DNA of 64,000 nucleotides from the NCBI RefSeq assembly GCF_026914305.1, contig NZ_CP113866.1, forward strand, positions 2,422,001 through 2,486,000. The letters run 5' to 3'. The notes below the pieces were generated by a model that had not been told where the DNA came from, searched no databases, and saw only the letters and a program-made list of their open reading frames with translations. Numbering within the stretch: position 1 is the stretch's first letter; each line of letters starts with the position of its first letter. The position numbers and the translations under genes are program-made. Source of the DNA: Caldicellulosiruptor acetigenus (GTDB lineage Bacteria > Bacillota > Thermoanaerobacteria > Caldicellulosiruptorales > Caldicellulosiruptoraceae). Positions 8,603 to 17,181 of the stretch are shown here, in pieces.

Positions 8603-8630
8603 TTTATAACAATATTGGTTCAGGTGTCAA
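8603..8630 (-). promoter_or_regulatory. Promoter of the ABC importer operon
   Basis: Minus strand consensus TTGACA (8625-8630), 16-bp spacer, TATAAA (8603-8608). The start codon is about 220 bp downstream. Confidence 0.65.
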
Positions 8631-8694
8631 CATAGAAAAATCACGGGATTGCATCAAGAGTTTGTAATAAAATTTTCTATTTTACTAAACACAA

Positions 8695-10071
8695 TCACAT
8701 AGGCAGCAATACGCTTACCTCTGTCCCTTTTCCAAGTTCACTTTCAACCAAAATCTCTCCATTATGTGCTTCAACTATCCATTTTACAATTGATAGTCCT
8801 AATCCACTTCCCCCTGTGGTCTTACTTCGGACCTTATCAACCCTATAAAACCTATCAAATATTTTGCCAATCTCTTCACGGGGAATACCAATGCCATTAT
8901 CCTTTACAACTATTTTCACTTTATCCAAATGTTTCTCTACTGAGATATTAATTGTACCACCTTCTTGAGTAAATTTTATGCTGTTGTCAATGATAGCTCG
9001 CAACATTTGCTTTATTAATCTTCCATCAGCAAAAATATCTATTCGCCCTTTAAGATTATAACTCCAATTACGATTAGGTGCAACAAGTTTACCTTCTTTA
9101 ACAATTTCTTCTACTAACTGATTCAAATTAACTACCTCTTTTTGAAGTTTTATAACCCCACTATCCCCTCTTGCCAAAAATAATAACCTTTCTACAAGTT
9201 CTGTCATATATTTGACTTCATTCTTTATAGCAACTATAGATTCTTGTAAAACCTCTTTATCATTTTTCCCCCATCTATCTATTAAGTTTATATATCCATT
9301 TATAACAGATAAAGGAGTTCTCAATTCATGTGATGCATCTGATACAAATTGGTTTTGCTTTTCAAACGAAATCTTCAACCTTTCAATCATCTCATTAAAA
9401 GTTTTAGCAAGATTGCTTAATTCATCATCAACTTCACCTACATTAATTTTTACATTCAAATCTGTTGCAGTAATTCTTTTTGCAGTATTTGTTATCTCTT
9501 TAATAGGTTTTAGTATTTTTTGGCTGATAGAAAATCCGGTAATAACTGATGTTATCATTCCAATAGCATCGGCAACAAGTAACACCATGAACAATAGTTT
9601 AAGAAATGAGTATTCTCTATTCATATTCTTAGCAACTTGAACATATCCAATAATCTTGCCATTATCGGATATGACAAAATTCTTAACTATTAAATGTTTT
9701 TCTTCATTTTCAACTACCATAACATTATTGGGATTTGCCTTTATACTAACTTGAGGGTCAAAATTCTTTGAATGGTTTAAAATCTTACCACTACTATCAG
9801 CTATCTTTATATTGATATCGCTGTTAATTACTGAATCATTTACAAGCTCTTCATCATAAATATCTTTCTGTTCATCACCTACTCCCAATATTTTACCTTC
9901 TATATTCTTACCAATGCTATCAACTTGGGTTATAGCTTGTTGACGAAGATAAAATCTTACTCCATATAAAACTAAGAAGTTTAACAATATAACCACTGCG
10001 GAAAACACTACGGCATATGTAAATGTAATTCTCCAAGAAATTTTCCTGAACTTTAAAATGTTAATCTTCAT
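8695..10071 (-). CDS. Membrane sensor histidine kinase (HAMP, HisKA)
   Basis: A 458-aa two-component kinase. TM1 is about residues 15-37, then an extracellular sensor, TM2 about 157-180, a HAMP linker, and HisKA with the phospho-accepting His248 in [13 protein letters not shown]. The ATPase has N box DNSIKF, G1 DNGIGI, F box FDRFYR and G2 GGSGLGLSI. All catalytic motifs are present. The start ATG at 10071 is behind AGGAGAGAG, inside the 3' end of the regulator frame, so the pair was once translationally coupled. That regulator is interrupted by a stop codon, so the kinase may lack its cognate partner. Confidence 0.92.
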   Translation of the reverse strand: MKINILKFRKISWRITFTYAVVFSAVVILLNFLVLYGVRFYLRQQAITQVDSIGKNIEGKILGVGDEQKDIYDEELVNDSVINSDINIKIADSSGKILNHSKNFDPQVSIKANPNNVMVVENEEKHLIVKNFVISDNGKIIGYVQVAKNMNREYSFLKLLFMVLLVADAIGMITSVITGFSISQKILKPIKEITNTAKRITATDLNVKINVGEVDDELSNLAKTFNEMIERLKISFEKQNQFVSDASHELRTPLSVINGYINLIDRWGKNDKEVLQESIVAIKNEVKYMTELVERLLFLARGDSGVIKLQKEVVNLNQLVEEIVKEGKLVAPNRNWSYNLKGRIDIFADGRLIKQMLRAIIDNSIKFTQEGGTINISVEKHLDKVKIVVKDNGIGIPREEIGKIFDRFYRVDKVRSKTTGGSGLGLSIVKWIVEAHNGEILVESELGKGTEVSVLLPM

Positions 10072-10756
10072 TTTCTCTCTCCTCACATTTATACCCAACT
10101 CCTCTTACTGTATGAATTAGTTTTGTTTTAAAACCATCATCTACTTTACTGCGCAGATATCGGATATATACATCCACCACATTCGTATCGCCCATATAGC
10201 TATATCACCAAACATTTTCTAAAATTTGATCTCTGGTTAAAACAATTCCCTTGTTTCTCACTAAATATTCAAGCAAATCATATTCTCTTTTTGTAAGCTC
10301 AATTATCTTATCAGCTCTTTTAACAATCCGTTTGGATGTATCAATAGTCAAATCAGCAATAGTGAGAATTTCACGAATTATATTTAATTGTTTGCTTTTT
10401 CTCAAAGCTGCTCTTATCCTTGCCAATAATTCTTCTATTGCAAATGGCTTTGTAACATAGTCATCCGCTCCACTGTCTAAGCCCATTACTCTATCTGGAA
10501 TATCATCCTTAGCTGTAACCATAATGATAGGGACATTGGAATGTTGTCTTATTTTTCTGCAAATTTCAATGCCATTTATCCCCGGCAACATAATATCCAA
10601 CAATATCAAATCTGGATGTATCTCTTCAACTTTTTTAAGTCCTTCTTTGCCATCATAACATACATATACATCGTAGCCTTCATGCTTTAATTCTAATTCA
10701 ATAAATCGAGCTATTTGTTTTTCATCTTCTATTATCAAAATCTTGTATGATGGCAT
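10061..10756 (-). pseudogene. OmpR-family response regulator interrupted by an in-frame TGA
   Basis: The full frame would code 231 residues, the normal OmpR length. The receiver domain is intact (acidic ED near residue 10, phospho-acceptor in LILLDIMLPGING, conserved Lys in VTKPF). Codon 184 is TGA at 10205-10207, right after QILENVW. The frame then continues perfectly as [19 protein letters not shown] to a TAA at 10061-10063. In relatives the residue after VW is usually Gly, so GGA to TGA is the simplest lesion. The product would lose the recognition helix and wing and should not bind DNA. Sequencing error or readthrough cannot be excluded here. Confidence 0.85.
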
Positions 10757-10832
10757 TGCATGTCTTCCCCCTAATTCTTCTTTAAGATATTTTACCGTAC
10801 ATTTATTACCCTGTGAAATACATAATTATTAA

Positions 10833-10865
10833 CAAGAAAAGCTGCCCATAATCTCTCAGGGCAGC
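10833..10865 (-). terminator. Terminator after the PepSY gene
   Basis: GCTGCCC (10841-10847) pairs with GGGCAGC (10859-10865), loop 11 nt. The minus-strand continuation is TTTTCTTG. It separates the PepSY gene from the two-component genes, which therefore need their own promoter. Confidence 0.75.
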
Positions 10866-10917
10866 CCGCTTTGTTAAAAAATTTGATATTTGCAAAATCC
10901 CAAAATTTTTATTAACC

Positions 10918-11496
10918 TTATTGTTCATTTTCTACTTCTTGGTTGTCTGTCTCATGTCCATTGTCTTCATCCTTTTGTTCTTCCTGCTGAGAATTTCCAT
11001 TTTCAACACCTACAATCTTGCCATTGCTTGCATCAACTTTGACATTTAAAACCTTACCTGATTTATCAGTTATTTTAACTTCATAGATAATTAGACCATT
11101 TTCATCGCCAACATCTACTTTCTGAATAACACTATCAGGATATGCAGATTTAACAATACTCTCCACTTCATTTTTTGAGATCTTCGCTTTGGTAATTAGA
11201 TTGCTCTCATCATTTTCTTCATCAGCTTTTTCTACATCATTGTCTTTTGGGTTATCTACATTTTGCCCATCATCAGCTCTTTCAATATCATTGTCTTTTG
11301 GATTGTCTACATTCTTTCCTTCTGATGAATTATAATTTTGATTCTGATTTTGAACTTGTGTCGCCTGTTTTTTAACAAGACTATCTTGTTTGGTAAAATT
11401 TGTAATAGAGTGTGAATTTGCATACCCTATTACAAAGCTCAGGACAAAAGCTATTGCAAGCAATGGCACCACAAATTTTTTAACTTGTTTTAACAT
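10918..11496 (-). CDS. Exported PepSY-domain protein with acidic repeat linker
   Basis: A 192-aa protein with an N-terminal signal or anchor helix (residues 8-26), a polar linker and a PepSY domain at about 100-165 (SKNEVESIVKSAYPD...VKVDASNGKIVGVE), ending in a very acidic tail. The linker holds a 17-residue tandem repeat (NVDNPKDNDIERADDGQ then NVDNPKDNDVEKADEEN) at about 62-95. PepSY domains are thought to modulate extracytoplasmic enzymes or redox partners. The exact role here is unknown. The Shine-Dalgarno lies in a predicted hairpin (11507-11558). Confidence 0.8.
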   Translation of the reverse strand: MLKQVKKFVVPLLAIAFVLSFVIGYANSHSITNFTKQDSLVKKQATQVQNQNQNYNSSEGKNVDNPKDNDIERADDGQNVDNPKDNDVEKADEENDESNLITKAKISKNEVESIVKSAYPDSVIQKVDVGDENGLIIYEVKITDKSGKVLNVKVDASNGKIVGVENGNSQQEEQKDEDNGHETDNQEVENEQ

Positions 11497-11506
11497 TTTT
11501 TACCTA

Positions 11507-11558
11507 CCCCCTACATTTTTATTCGAGCAGCTGCTCGTGAGAATAATTATGTAGGAGG
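11507..11558 (-). promoter_or_regulatory. RNA hairpin covering the PepSY ribosome-binding site
   Basis: In the minus-strand RNA, CCUCCUACAU (from 11558-11549) can pair with AUGUAGGGGG (from 11516-11507) over 10 bp with one U-G pair. An inner UUAUU/AAUAA helix and a tip CGAGC-AGCU-GCUCG extend it. The right arm contains the G-run of the Shine-Dalgarno, 10 nt before the AUG, so folding would reduce initiation. No T-run follows, which argues against a simple terminator. Confidence 0.5.
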
Positions 11559-11614
11559 ATAATTAAAAGATTATTATAAACAGATTAAAATTTGATTAGA
11601 AAATTAGAAGCAAA

Positions 11615-12100
11615 CTATCGCTCAATTTCTATTAAGTGTTTATTAAGATATTCTACTTGTTCGGCCAACGGTTTGCCTTTATTAATAATTATATCTTTTG
11701 CTAAACTGGGCAAATATACATCAACATTTAAATCTACTCTTATTCCCTTGTAAAAAGCCACAAAATACCTAACAGAATCTATATCTAAAGCTGATGTTGA
11801 GGGCTCAGTATTTAAAGTTTTTACATCTTTACACTTAAAACTTTTTGCTTTCGAAATGTTCAAGCCAAACGCTTTTGCCAAATCCTCAATAGGTATTTCA
11901 AAATACTTGCTAACATCACTAAAAGTATACGACCCTTTTATAGACATTGGGTCGTAAATCTCTTGCCCCTCATCTGAATTTATTTTGTTAGGTATCTTTT
12001 CTGATTGCGTCTTCCATATTCCTGCACTATTGCTTATAATTATTCCACCAAACACAATAGCTAAAATTAAAATGATTAAAAATTTAATGTTTATTCTCAT
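11615..12100 (-). CDS. Small membrane-anchored protein, DUF4405-tail-like
   Basis: A 161-aa protein: one N-terminal membrane helix (about residues 4-24) and an extracytoplasmic part containing DPMSIKGSYTFSDVSKYFEIPIEDLAKAFGL-type sequence around residues 52-82. I associate that block with tails of DUF4405/cytochrome-b-like membrane proteins; I am not certain of the family. The start is the ATG at 12100 with GGAGATGG in front. It overlaps the upstream Fe-S gene by 17 bp, indicating coupled translation and a joint role with that redox protein. Confidence 0.65.
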   Translation of the reverse strand: MRINIKFLIILILAIVFGGIIISNSAGIWKTQSEKIPNKINSDEGQEIYDPMSIKGSYTFSDVSKYFEIPIEDLAKAFGLNISKAKSFKCKDVKTLNTEPSTSALDIDSVRYFVAFYKGIRVDLNVDVYLPSLAKDIIINKGKPLAEQVEYLNKHLIEIER

Positions 12101-12947
12101 TTTTAATCCATCTCCTTGTTTCAAATACGATAGTATTTTCAACAGGACAACTAATTTCTGATGAACATTGTAAGCATGTTACGCATTGAGGATCATTAAT
12201 AACCTCTTTGCTGTGCACGTCAATATTCATTGGACAAACACTATTACATTTTTTACATGATATACAATATGAAGGATTTCTCTTGATTTTAAATATTCTT
12301 ATTAAATTAAACAACCCAACAAAAGCACCAAGCGGACAAAAATATTTGCAAAAAGGTCTTTCAACAATAAAAGAAAGTATAATTATGACTATAAGAAAAA
12401 TCAAAGCTTGTATAGCCACTTCACCAGTCCAAAAGGTAAATAATGCATGATAAGGATCAATATTTGCAAAAACTAAAGTGCCTGTTTTAGCTGTTATGTA
12501 TACAACCCATAAAAGTACGACATACCTAAAATACCTAAAATATTTATCATACTTTGAAGGAATAAATTTATTAAACCTCTTCTTAAAAATCATCTTACCT
12601 AATTTACCTATCCATTCTTGCACTGAGCCAAATGGACATATAAAGCCACAAAATACTGATCCAAAAAGAATTGATAAGACAATTACAATAGCTAACAACA
12701 CAAATGACGATTCATGAATTTTCTGAACAAAAGTTCCTTCAGTTATAAGCTTATATACTGAGACCACACCGCCAAATGGACATAAACTATGTAATGATGC
12801 ATTAGAGAAAAAAGGCACTTTAACTTCCACTCCTTTTTCAGCCAAAGAGTGAATTATTGCAGTAATTAGAATAATAGTAAAAAACAATATTTGAGAAAAA
12901 AGTCTGAAATATTTATTGATTTCATTTTCTGTTGTAAATTTTTTCAA
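12084..12947 (-). CDS. NapH/PceC-like polytopic 4Fe-4S membrane protein
   Basis: A 287-aa membrane protein with about five helices and two membrane-proximal cysteine motifs (CGFICPFGSVQEW and CKYFCPLGAF), followed by a C-terminal ferredoxin-like region (CISCKKCNSVCP and CVTCLQC...CPVE) that could hold two [4Fe-4S] clusters. Proteins of this architecture pass electrons between the quinone pool or cytoplasm and extracytoplasmic redox proteins. Its partner may be the coupled small membrane protein and the exported PepSY protein. No periplasmic oxidoreductase gene is adjacent, so the electron acceptor is unknown. Confidence 0.85.
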   Translation of the reverse strand: MKKFTTENEINKYFRLFSQILFFTIILITAIIHSLAEKGVEVKVPFFSNASLHSLCPFGGVVSVYKLITEGTFVQKIHESSFVLLAIVIVLSILFGSVFCGFICPFGSVQEWIGKLGKMIFKKRFNKFIPSKYDKYFRYFRYVVLLWVVYITAKTGTLVFANIDPYHALFTFWTGEVAIQALIFLIVIIILSFIVERPFCKYFCPLGAFVGLFNLIRIFKIKRNPSYCISCKKCNSVCPMNIDVHSKEVINDPQCVTCLQCSSEISCPVENTIVFETRRWIKNENKH

Positions 12948-12972
12948 AGTAATTCCTCCCTTCCTTAATTAA

Positions 12973-13004
12973 TAGGCTTAGCAGAGCAAAAACACCCTGC
13001 TAAG
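12973..13004 (-). terminator. Hairpin after the DUF2680 gene
   Basis: The arms AGGCTTAGCAG and CTGCTAAGCC (about 12973-12982 and 12994-13004) pair almost perfectly. The downstream tract is AT-rich rather than a pure T-run, so termination may be partial. Confidence 0.5.
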
Positions 13005-13021
13005 CCCACATGTCTACTTAC

Positions 13022-13573
13022 TTATTTTGATTGATTCGAAGAATTTCCATTTACAAAACCTCTCATACCTCTGCCGTAGCCAATACCTTTACCTTGCCCA
13101 ATAGCCTGCTTTTGCCCATTTCCACCACCAAATATTCCATACCCAGTTTGTGGTCTGTTTGCGAAACCCTGTCCGTTGCAGCTGTCAATTCGTGCTTTCA
13201 TCTGTGCTTTTATTGCCTCTGCCTGTTCTTTTGTAATAACGCCATCTTTTACTTTTTGGTCAACTAAAGCAGCTTTTTCTTGATATACAGCACTTTTAAA
13301 CTTCTCAGCTGTCACACCTTTTGACAAAGCTATCTGGTAGAAAGTTTGTCCTTGTGACCTCAATTTTATAACCTCATCAACTGTAAGACCTGTCAGCTTT
13401 GCTACAATTGATGCCATAAACTGAGCACCATATCCTCTTGCCATGTGCAAAACTGTGGTATTAGTTGCTGATTGTGCACTGTTGTTTGAAACACTTGTTG
13501 CGGCAAAAGCAGCTAAGTTCAGGGCAAGCACTAATAAAGCCACTGCTACCACAAAACCTATTCTTCTTTTCAT
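13022..13573 (-). CDS. Secreted DUF2680-type protein with Gly-rich tail
   Basis: A 183-aa exported protein: a signal peptide (MKRRIGFVV...AFAAT), then a helical region with LTGLTVDEVIKLRSQG and GVITKEQAEAIKAQM, which is the DUF2680 pattern, and a Gly/Gln/Asn-rich C-terminus (about 130-183). Function unknown. Start ATG 13573 is preceded by GGGAGGTTG. It is transcribed away from the two-component pair at 13790-15792. The divergent layout suggests that pair may control it, as stress kinases control small exported helical proteins elsewhere (inference). Confidence 0.8.
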   Translation of the reverse strand: MKRRIGFVVAVALLVLALNLAAFAATSVSNNSAQSATNTTVLHMARGYGAQFMASIVAKLTGLTVDEVIKLRSQGQTFYQIALSKGVTAEKFKSAVYQEKAALVDQKVKDGVITKEQAEAIKAQMKARIDSCNGQGFANRPQTGYGIFGGGNGQKQAIGQGKGIGYGRGMRGFVNGNSSNQSK

Positions 13574-13789
13574 TAAAATCAACCTCCCAAAAACTAAAAT
13601 TTTGTTTTGCAAGTTTAAATATAAAGGTGTTTTGTGAAACTCAAGTGAAGAAATTGTGGAGTTTTTGTGAAGAAAATCTTTTTAATAAATTGTTTTTTGA
13701 AAATGAAGATTTTTTCTCAAATCTTTGGTAAAATTTATTTAAGAACTATGTTTGTTCACATCTAAAATTCACAAGGAGTGAGTTATAGG

Positions 13790-14443
13790 TTGAAGATACT
13801 GCTGATTGAAGATGAAGAAAAACTCAGAAAAATAATAAAGTTATATCTTGAAAAAGAAGGATTTGAAGTAGAAGAAGCATCGGACGGAAACGAAGCAATC
13901 GAAAAATTTCAACCTTCAATGTACTCTGTTGTAATCTTAGATGTGATGCTACCCCAAAAAGATGGCTGGAGTGTGCTGAGAGAAATAAGGAAAAAGGACG
14001 ATACGCCAGTTATTATGCTAACAGCTCGTGGAGAGGATGATGATAAGATATTTGGATTTGAACTTGGTGCTGATGATTATGTTGTAAAGCCTGTCAGTCC
14101 TAAGGAGATTGTTGCACGTGTAAAGGCAATTTTAAAGAGAACCAAAAAGCCCAATTCAAATGACATTTTGTTCATCGACAAAGCAGCAAGAGAAGTATAT
14201 GTAAAAGGTCAAAAAATAAATCTTACTCAAAAAGAATATGAGCTTTTATTGTACCTATATGAAAGGCAAAACATTGCCCTTTCAAGAGAGCAGATTTTAA
14301 ATAGCGTATGGGGTTATGAATATTATGGTGATCTTAGAACGGTGGATACACATATTAAAAACCTCAGAGAGAAGCTTGGAGATCTCAGAGATTACATTAA
14401 AACAGTAAGAGGTTATGGATACAAGTTTGAGGTGAAAAAATGA
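13790..14443 (+). CDS. OmpR-family response regulator
   Basis: A 217-aa DNA-binding regulator. The receiver has the acidic pair in LIEDEEKL, phospho-acceptor in VVILDVMLPQKDGW and Lys in DYVVKPVSP. The C-terminal winged helix is complete (LTQKEYELLLYL, VWGYEYYGDLRTVDTHIKNL, VRGYGYKFE). Here the residue after VW is Gly, unlike the TGA in the paralogue at 10205. I chose the TTG at 13790 because GGAG lies 11 nt upstream; the GTG at 13778 would sit inside that Shine-Dalgarno. It overlaps the kinase gene by 4 bp. Confidence 0.92.
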   Translation: MKILLIEDEEKLRKIIKLYLEKEGFEVEEASDGNEAIEKFQPSMYSVVILDVMLPQKDGWSVLREIRKKDDTPVIMLTARGEDDDKIFGFELGADDYVVKPVSPKEIVARVKAILKRTKKPNSNDILFIDKAAREVYVKGQKINLTQKEYELLLYLYERQNIALSREQILNSVWGYEYYGDLRTVDTHIKNLREKLGDLRDYIKTVRGYGYKFEVKK

Positions 14444-15792
14444 GAAGGATAAGTTTTAAACTATTGATTTACACACTTATTTTGCTCTTCTGTATGTTAG
14501 CTTTAAGTTTTTTTCTTCAAGGAAATATCATCACAAGCGGTTTTAAAGCTAACCTAAAAAATAAAATGATTCAATATGCAAAAGACATTTCTGATAAATT
14601 CAAGAATAACCTTGATTATTCAAGCGAAGCAAATAATATAGCTAATATTATAAATGGCAGGGTATCAATATACGATTCAAACGGCAGTTTGATAGAATCT
14701 CACGGCAGATTCATGTTTGGAAGAACAAGGAATATTGAAAGACAAACAATTTTAGATGTTTTATCAGGAAAAACCATCTATCGAACAGACCAAAGAACAT
14801 TTCAAGGAAGTACATTAATTACCTTAGGAATGCCTATAATTAACAATAATAAGATCATAGCGGCAATATTTATTCATACACCTTTGCATGACATTCAAAA
14901 TGACGTTCGAAATGTCAAAAATCAAATTTTTATCCTTTTTATCGCTGCTCTTTTGGCATCAATCATTGGTGCATATATGCTGAGCAGTTTATTCACAAAA
15001 CCCATTCTTAAAATCATTGATGCTGCCAAAGCTATAGCAAAGGGAGATTATAACGTTAAAATTGATGTTAAAAACAAAGATGAAATTGGTGAGCTTGCAA
15101 AAACAATCACATTTATGGCTCAAAATCTTTCTAAAACCGAAAAGTTAAGGAGAGACTTTATAGCAAATACAACTCATGAATTGAGAACTCCGCTGAGCAT
15201 CATAAAAAGTTATGCTGAAGCTATATATGATGACATATTAAACAAAGACCAAATTAAAGAATATGCCTACTCAATCATGATTGAGGCTGACCACTTAAAT
15301 AATCTTATAAATGAAATTCTTGAGCTATCAAAACTGCAATCTGGCACTATACAGTTGAATATACGACCTATAAGCTTAAAAAACCTTTTTAATGAGATTA
15401 TCAGCGAAGTAAACATTATAAAAGGAAATAGGAAGTTTTGGCTTTTTGAAGATGATATCGTAACAAAAGCTGATGGCAAACTTTTAAAAAGGGCTTTTAG
15501 TAACATTATTATCAATGCTATTCATCATACAAACGACACAGGAAACGTTTATATAAAAGCTGAAAAAGAAAATGACCATATCAAAGTATCAATCAAAGAT
15601 GATGGAGAAGGTATTGATGAAGCAGATTTGCCTTATATTTTCAATAGATTTTACAGCAAAAGTGCAAAAAAAGGAATAGGTGGGCTGGGCTTATCAATAG
15701 CAAAAGAGATAATACAAATGCATAATGGTGAAATTAGTGTATTTAGCAAAAAAGGAGAAGGTGCTGAGTTTGTGGTAAAACTCAAATGTTAA
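14440..15792 (+). CDS. Membrane sensor histidine kinase
   Basis: A 450-aa kinase cognate to the regulator just upstream (ATGA overlap). TM1 is about residues 8-27, the extracellular sensor about 30-160, TM2 about 162-185, then HAMP and HisKA with His246 in FIANTTHELRTPL. The ATPase domain has N box NIIINAIHHT, G1 DDGEGI, F box FNRFYSK and G2 GIGGLGLSI. All catalytic motifs are intact. The signal is unknown. Its divergent neighbour encodes the secreted DUF2680 protein, a plausible target. Confidence 0.92.
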   Translation: MRRISFKLLIYTLILLFCMLALSFFLQGNIITSGFKANLKNKMIQYAKDISDKFKNNLDYSSEANNIANIINGRVSIYDSNGSLIESHGRFMFGRTRNIERQTILDVLSGKTIYRTDQRTFQGSTLITLGMPIINNNKIIAAIFIHTPLHDIQNDVRNVKNQIFILFIAALLASIIGAYMLSSLFTKPILKIIDAAKAIAKGDYNVKIDVKNKDEIGELAKTITFMAQNLSKTEKLRRDFIANTTHELRTPLSIIKSYAEAIYDDILNKDQIKEYAYSIMIEADHLNNLINEILELSKLQSGTIQLNIRPISLKNLFNEIISEVNIIKGNRKFWLFEDDIVTKADGKLLKRAFSNIIINAIHHTNDTGNVYIKAEKENDHIKVSIKDDGEGIDEADLPYIFNRFYSKSAKKGIGGLGLSIAKEIIQMHNGEISVFSKKGEGAEFVVKLKC

Positions 15793-15814
15793 TTGAACAA
15801 TTTAAGTACTAAAA

Positions 15815-15844
15815 GGGGCTGGGATGCAAATAAATGCCAGCCCC
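15815..15844. terminator. Bidirectional terminator between kinase gene and jetD
   Basis: GGGGCTGG (15815-15822) and CCAGCCCC (15837-15844), loop 14 nt. A TTTT tract follows on the minus strand; the plus side is weaker. It separates convergent units. Confidence 0.7.
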
Positions 15845-15918
15845 TAAGAATTTACTTATAACTTCTTATAACTTCTATTAATATTACTTTTGGGCATCAT
15901 TTAGATTATTGAAAAATG

Positions 15919-17181
15919 TTAACTTTTTAACCTCTCAACTATCCTCTCAACAATCTTCTCCTGATACCCCGAAAGCTTTAATTCTCTCATTTTACTGCAT
16001 ACATCAAAAAGTTCTGGGCTTTTTACGTTTCGGAGCATCACAAGCCTCTTTTGAGAAATCTTGTTTTTAGATAAAGACAAAAGATAGCTTTCTTCATCCA
16101 TGCAAATGGGAACAGCACCATAGTTTTGAATAATCCTGTCAGCTATCAAGAGCCCTTCAGGGTCAAAGTCGCCTGAGTAAAATATAGTAAAGCCTTCTTT
16201 TGAAAGGCTCTCAAGTACAATCTTTGTAGAAAGTCTCAGCTGTCCGTTTGTACAAATGAGAGAAATATCACTGCAAGCTTGCATCAGCATTGAAAACACA
16301 GCAGGGTTTTCTACCACTACAATCTTTTTTGAATATCCAAAAAACTGCTTGTAATCCTTAATGGTATAAAGAGGCAGAATCACCGGCTTTCGTTGCAAAG
16401 CAAAGATTTTGAGCGCTTCATCTTCTGCTGCATCTTCTGATATTGCGCCTATACCATACACCAAACACCAGTTTGAAAGCTCGTCTATGATGATGTTGTG
16501 CATGTATAAAAGTTCAGCTTTTTCCTCTGAAGACTTTGGATATTCAGCATTTTTGAGCAAGCTTAAGATTCTTAAAAATATCTTGCCGCTGTCGCGGTCT
16601 TCGTCAAAAAAATGAGGATCATGCGCTATCTTGGTTGCAAACACTGCAAGACTTTCTATTTTTTCTGGCTTTGTTGCGGCAGCTTTTATGCATAAGTTTA
16701 AAATACCCAAAAACTTTTCTTCAGAATACTTTTTAAGATACCCTTCAAATTGTTTGAAATTTTCTTTTACAACCAGATACACTTTTTCCGCAGCCGGTTC
16801 ACTTTCTACTTGTTTTTTTAATTTCTCAAGAAAGCTTGAAAGCTGCTTTTCTCTGTTTTCTTTTTCTTCTTTTTTTGTCAAAACATCTTTTTTCAATACG
16901 TGTGATAGCACATCTTTAAAATCAAGCGAAGAAAATTTGGTCTGCTCAAACCTCTTTTGTGCAAACTCTTTTACATTGATAATCACCCTGTCTCCGCTGA
17001 CAATTCTTCCAAGATAGCGCGAAAGCATCTCTTTTTCAACTGGCTGTAGGTTTTCCAGCACAATCCTGCCCGAAAACCTGCCAAGCGACCTGTATTTGTT
17101 GTAAATGAGCTCCAGTACACGCGCAAAACCCTTGTGTGAAAAGTATTCTATACACTCCTGCAAAAGCCTGTCTTCCTTCAT
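15919..17181 (-). CDS. jetD: Wadjet subunit JetD (TIGR02679/DUF2399-type, Toprim nuclease)
   Basis: A 420-aa protein, predicted nuclease of the Wadjet anti-plasmid system; in studied systems JetD cleaves DNA captured by the JetABC motor. The Toprim-like centre is visible: Glu291 in KIVVVENPAVF, then Asp338 and Asp340 in FYSGDFDPEGL. The N-terminal half is helical and binds DNA or JetC in relatives. Its ATG overlaps the jetC stop by 4 bp (ATGA). It is the last gene of the cassette, followed by the terminator at 15815-15844. No lesion is seen. Confidence 0.9.
   Translation of the reverse strand: MKEDRLLQECIEYFSHKGFARVLELIYNKYRSLGRFSGRIVLENLQPVEKEMLSRYLGRIVSGDRVIINVKEFAQKRFEQTKFSSLDFKDVLSHVLKKDVLTKKEEKENREKQLSSFLEKLKKQVESEPAAEKVYLVVKENFKQFEGYLKKYSEEKFLGILNLCIKAAATKPEKIESLAVFATKIAHDPHFFDEDRDSGKIFLRILSLLKNAEYPKSSEEKAELLYMHNIIIDELSNWCLVYGIGAISEDAAEDEALKIFALQRKPVILPLYTIKDYKQFFGYSKKIVVVENPAVFSMLMQACSDISLICTNGQLRLSTKIVLESLSKEGFTIFYSGDFDPEGLLIADRIIQNYGAVPICMDEESYLLSLSKNKISQKRLVMLRNVKSPELFDVCSKMRELKLSGYQEKIVERIVERLKS

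Noticed and set aside
10205..10207. TGA in the response regulator as a selenocysteine codon
   Set aside because: The position is Gly in OmpR relatives, including the paralogue in this window; a Cys/Sec role has no precedent and no SECIS-like hairpin was evident.
12060..12100. Shared start MRINIKFL of the small membrane protein and the chemoreceptor (63538) as a recombination trace
   Set aside because: The similarity stops after about eight codons that are ordinary basic/hydrophobic N-terminal sequence; most likely chance.
15815..15844. Attachment site or repeat at the edge of the Wadjet cassette
   Set aside because: The inverted repeat is explained as a terminator; no matching direct repeat, integrase or tRNA gene was found around 15900-24000.
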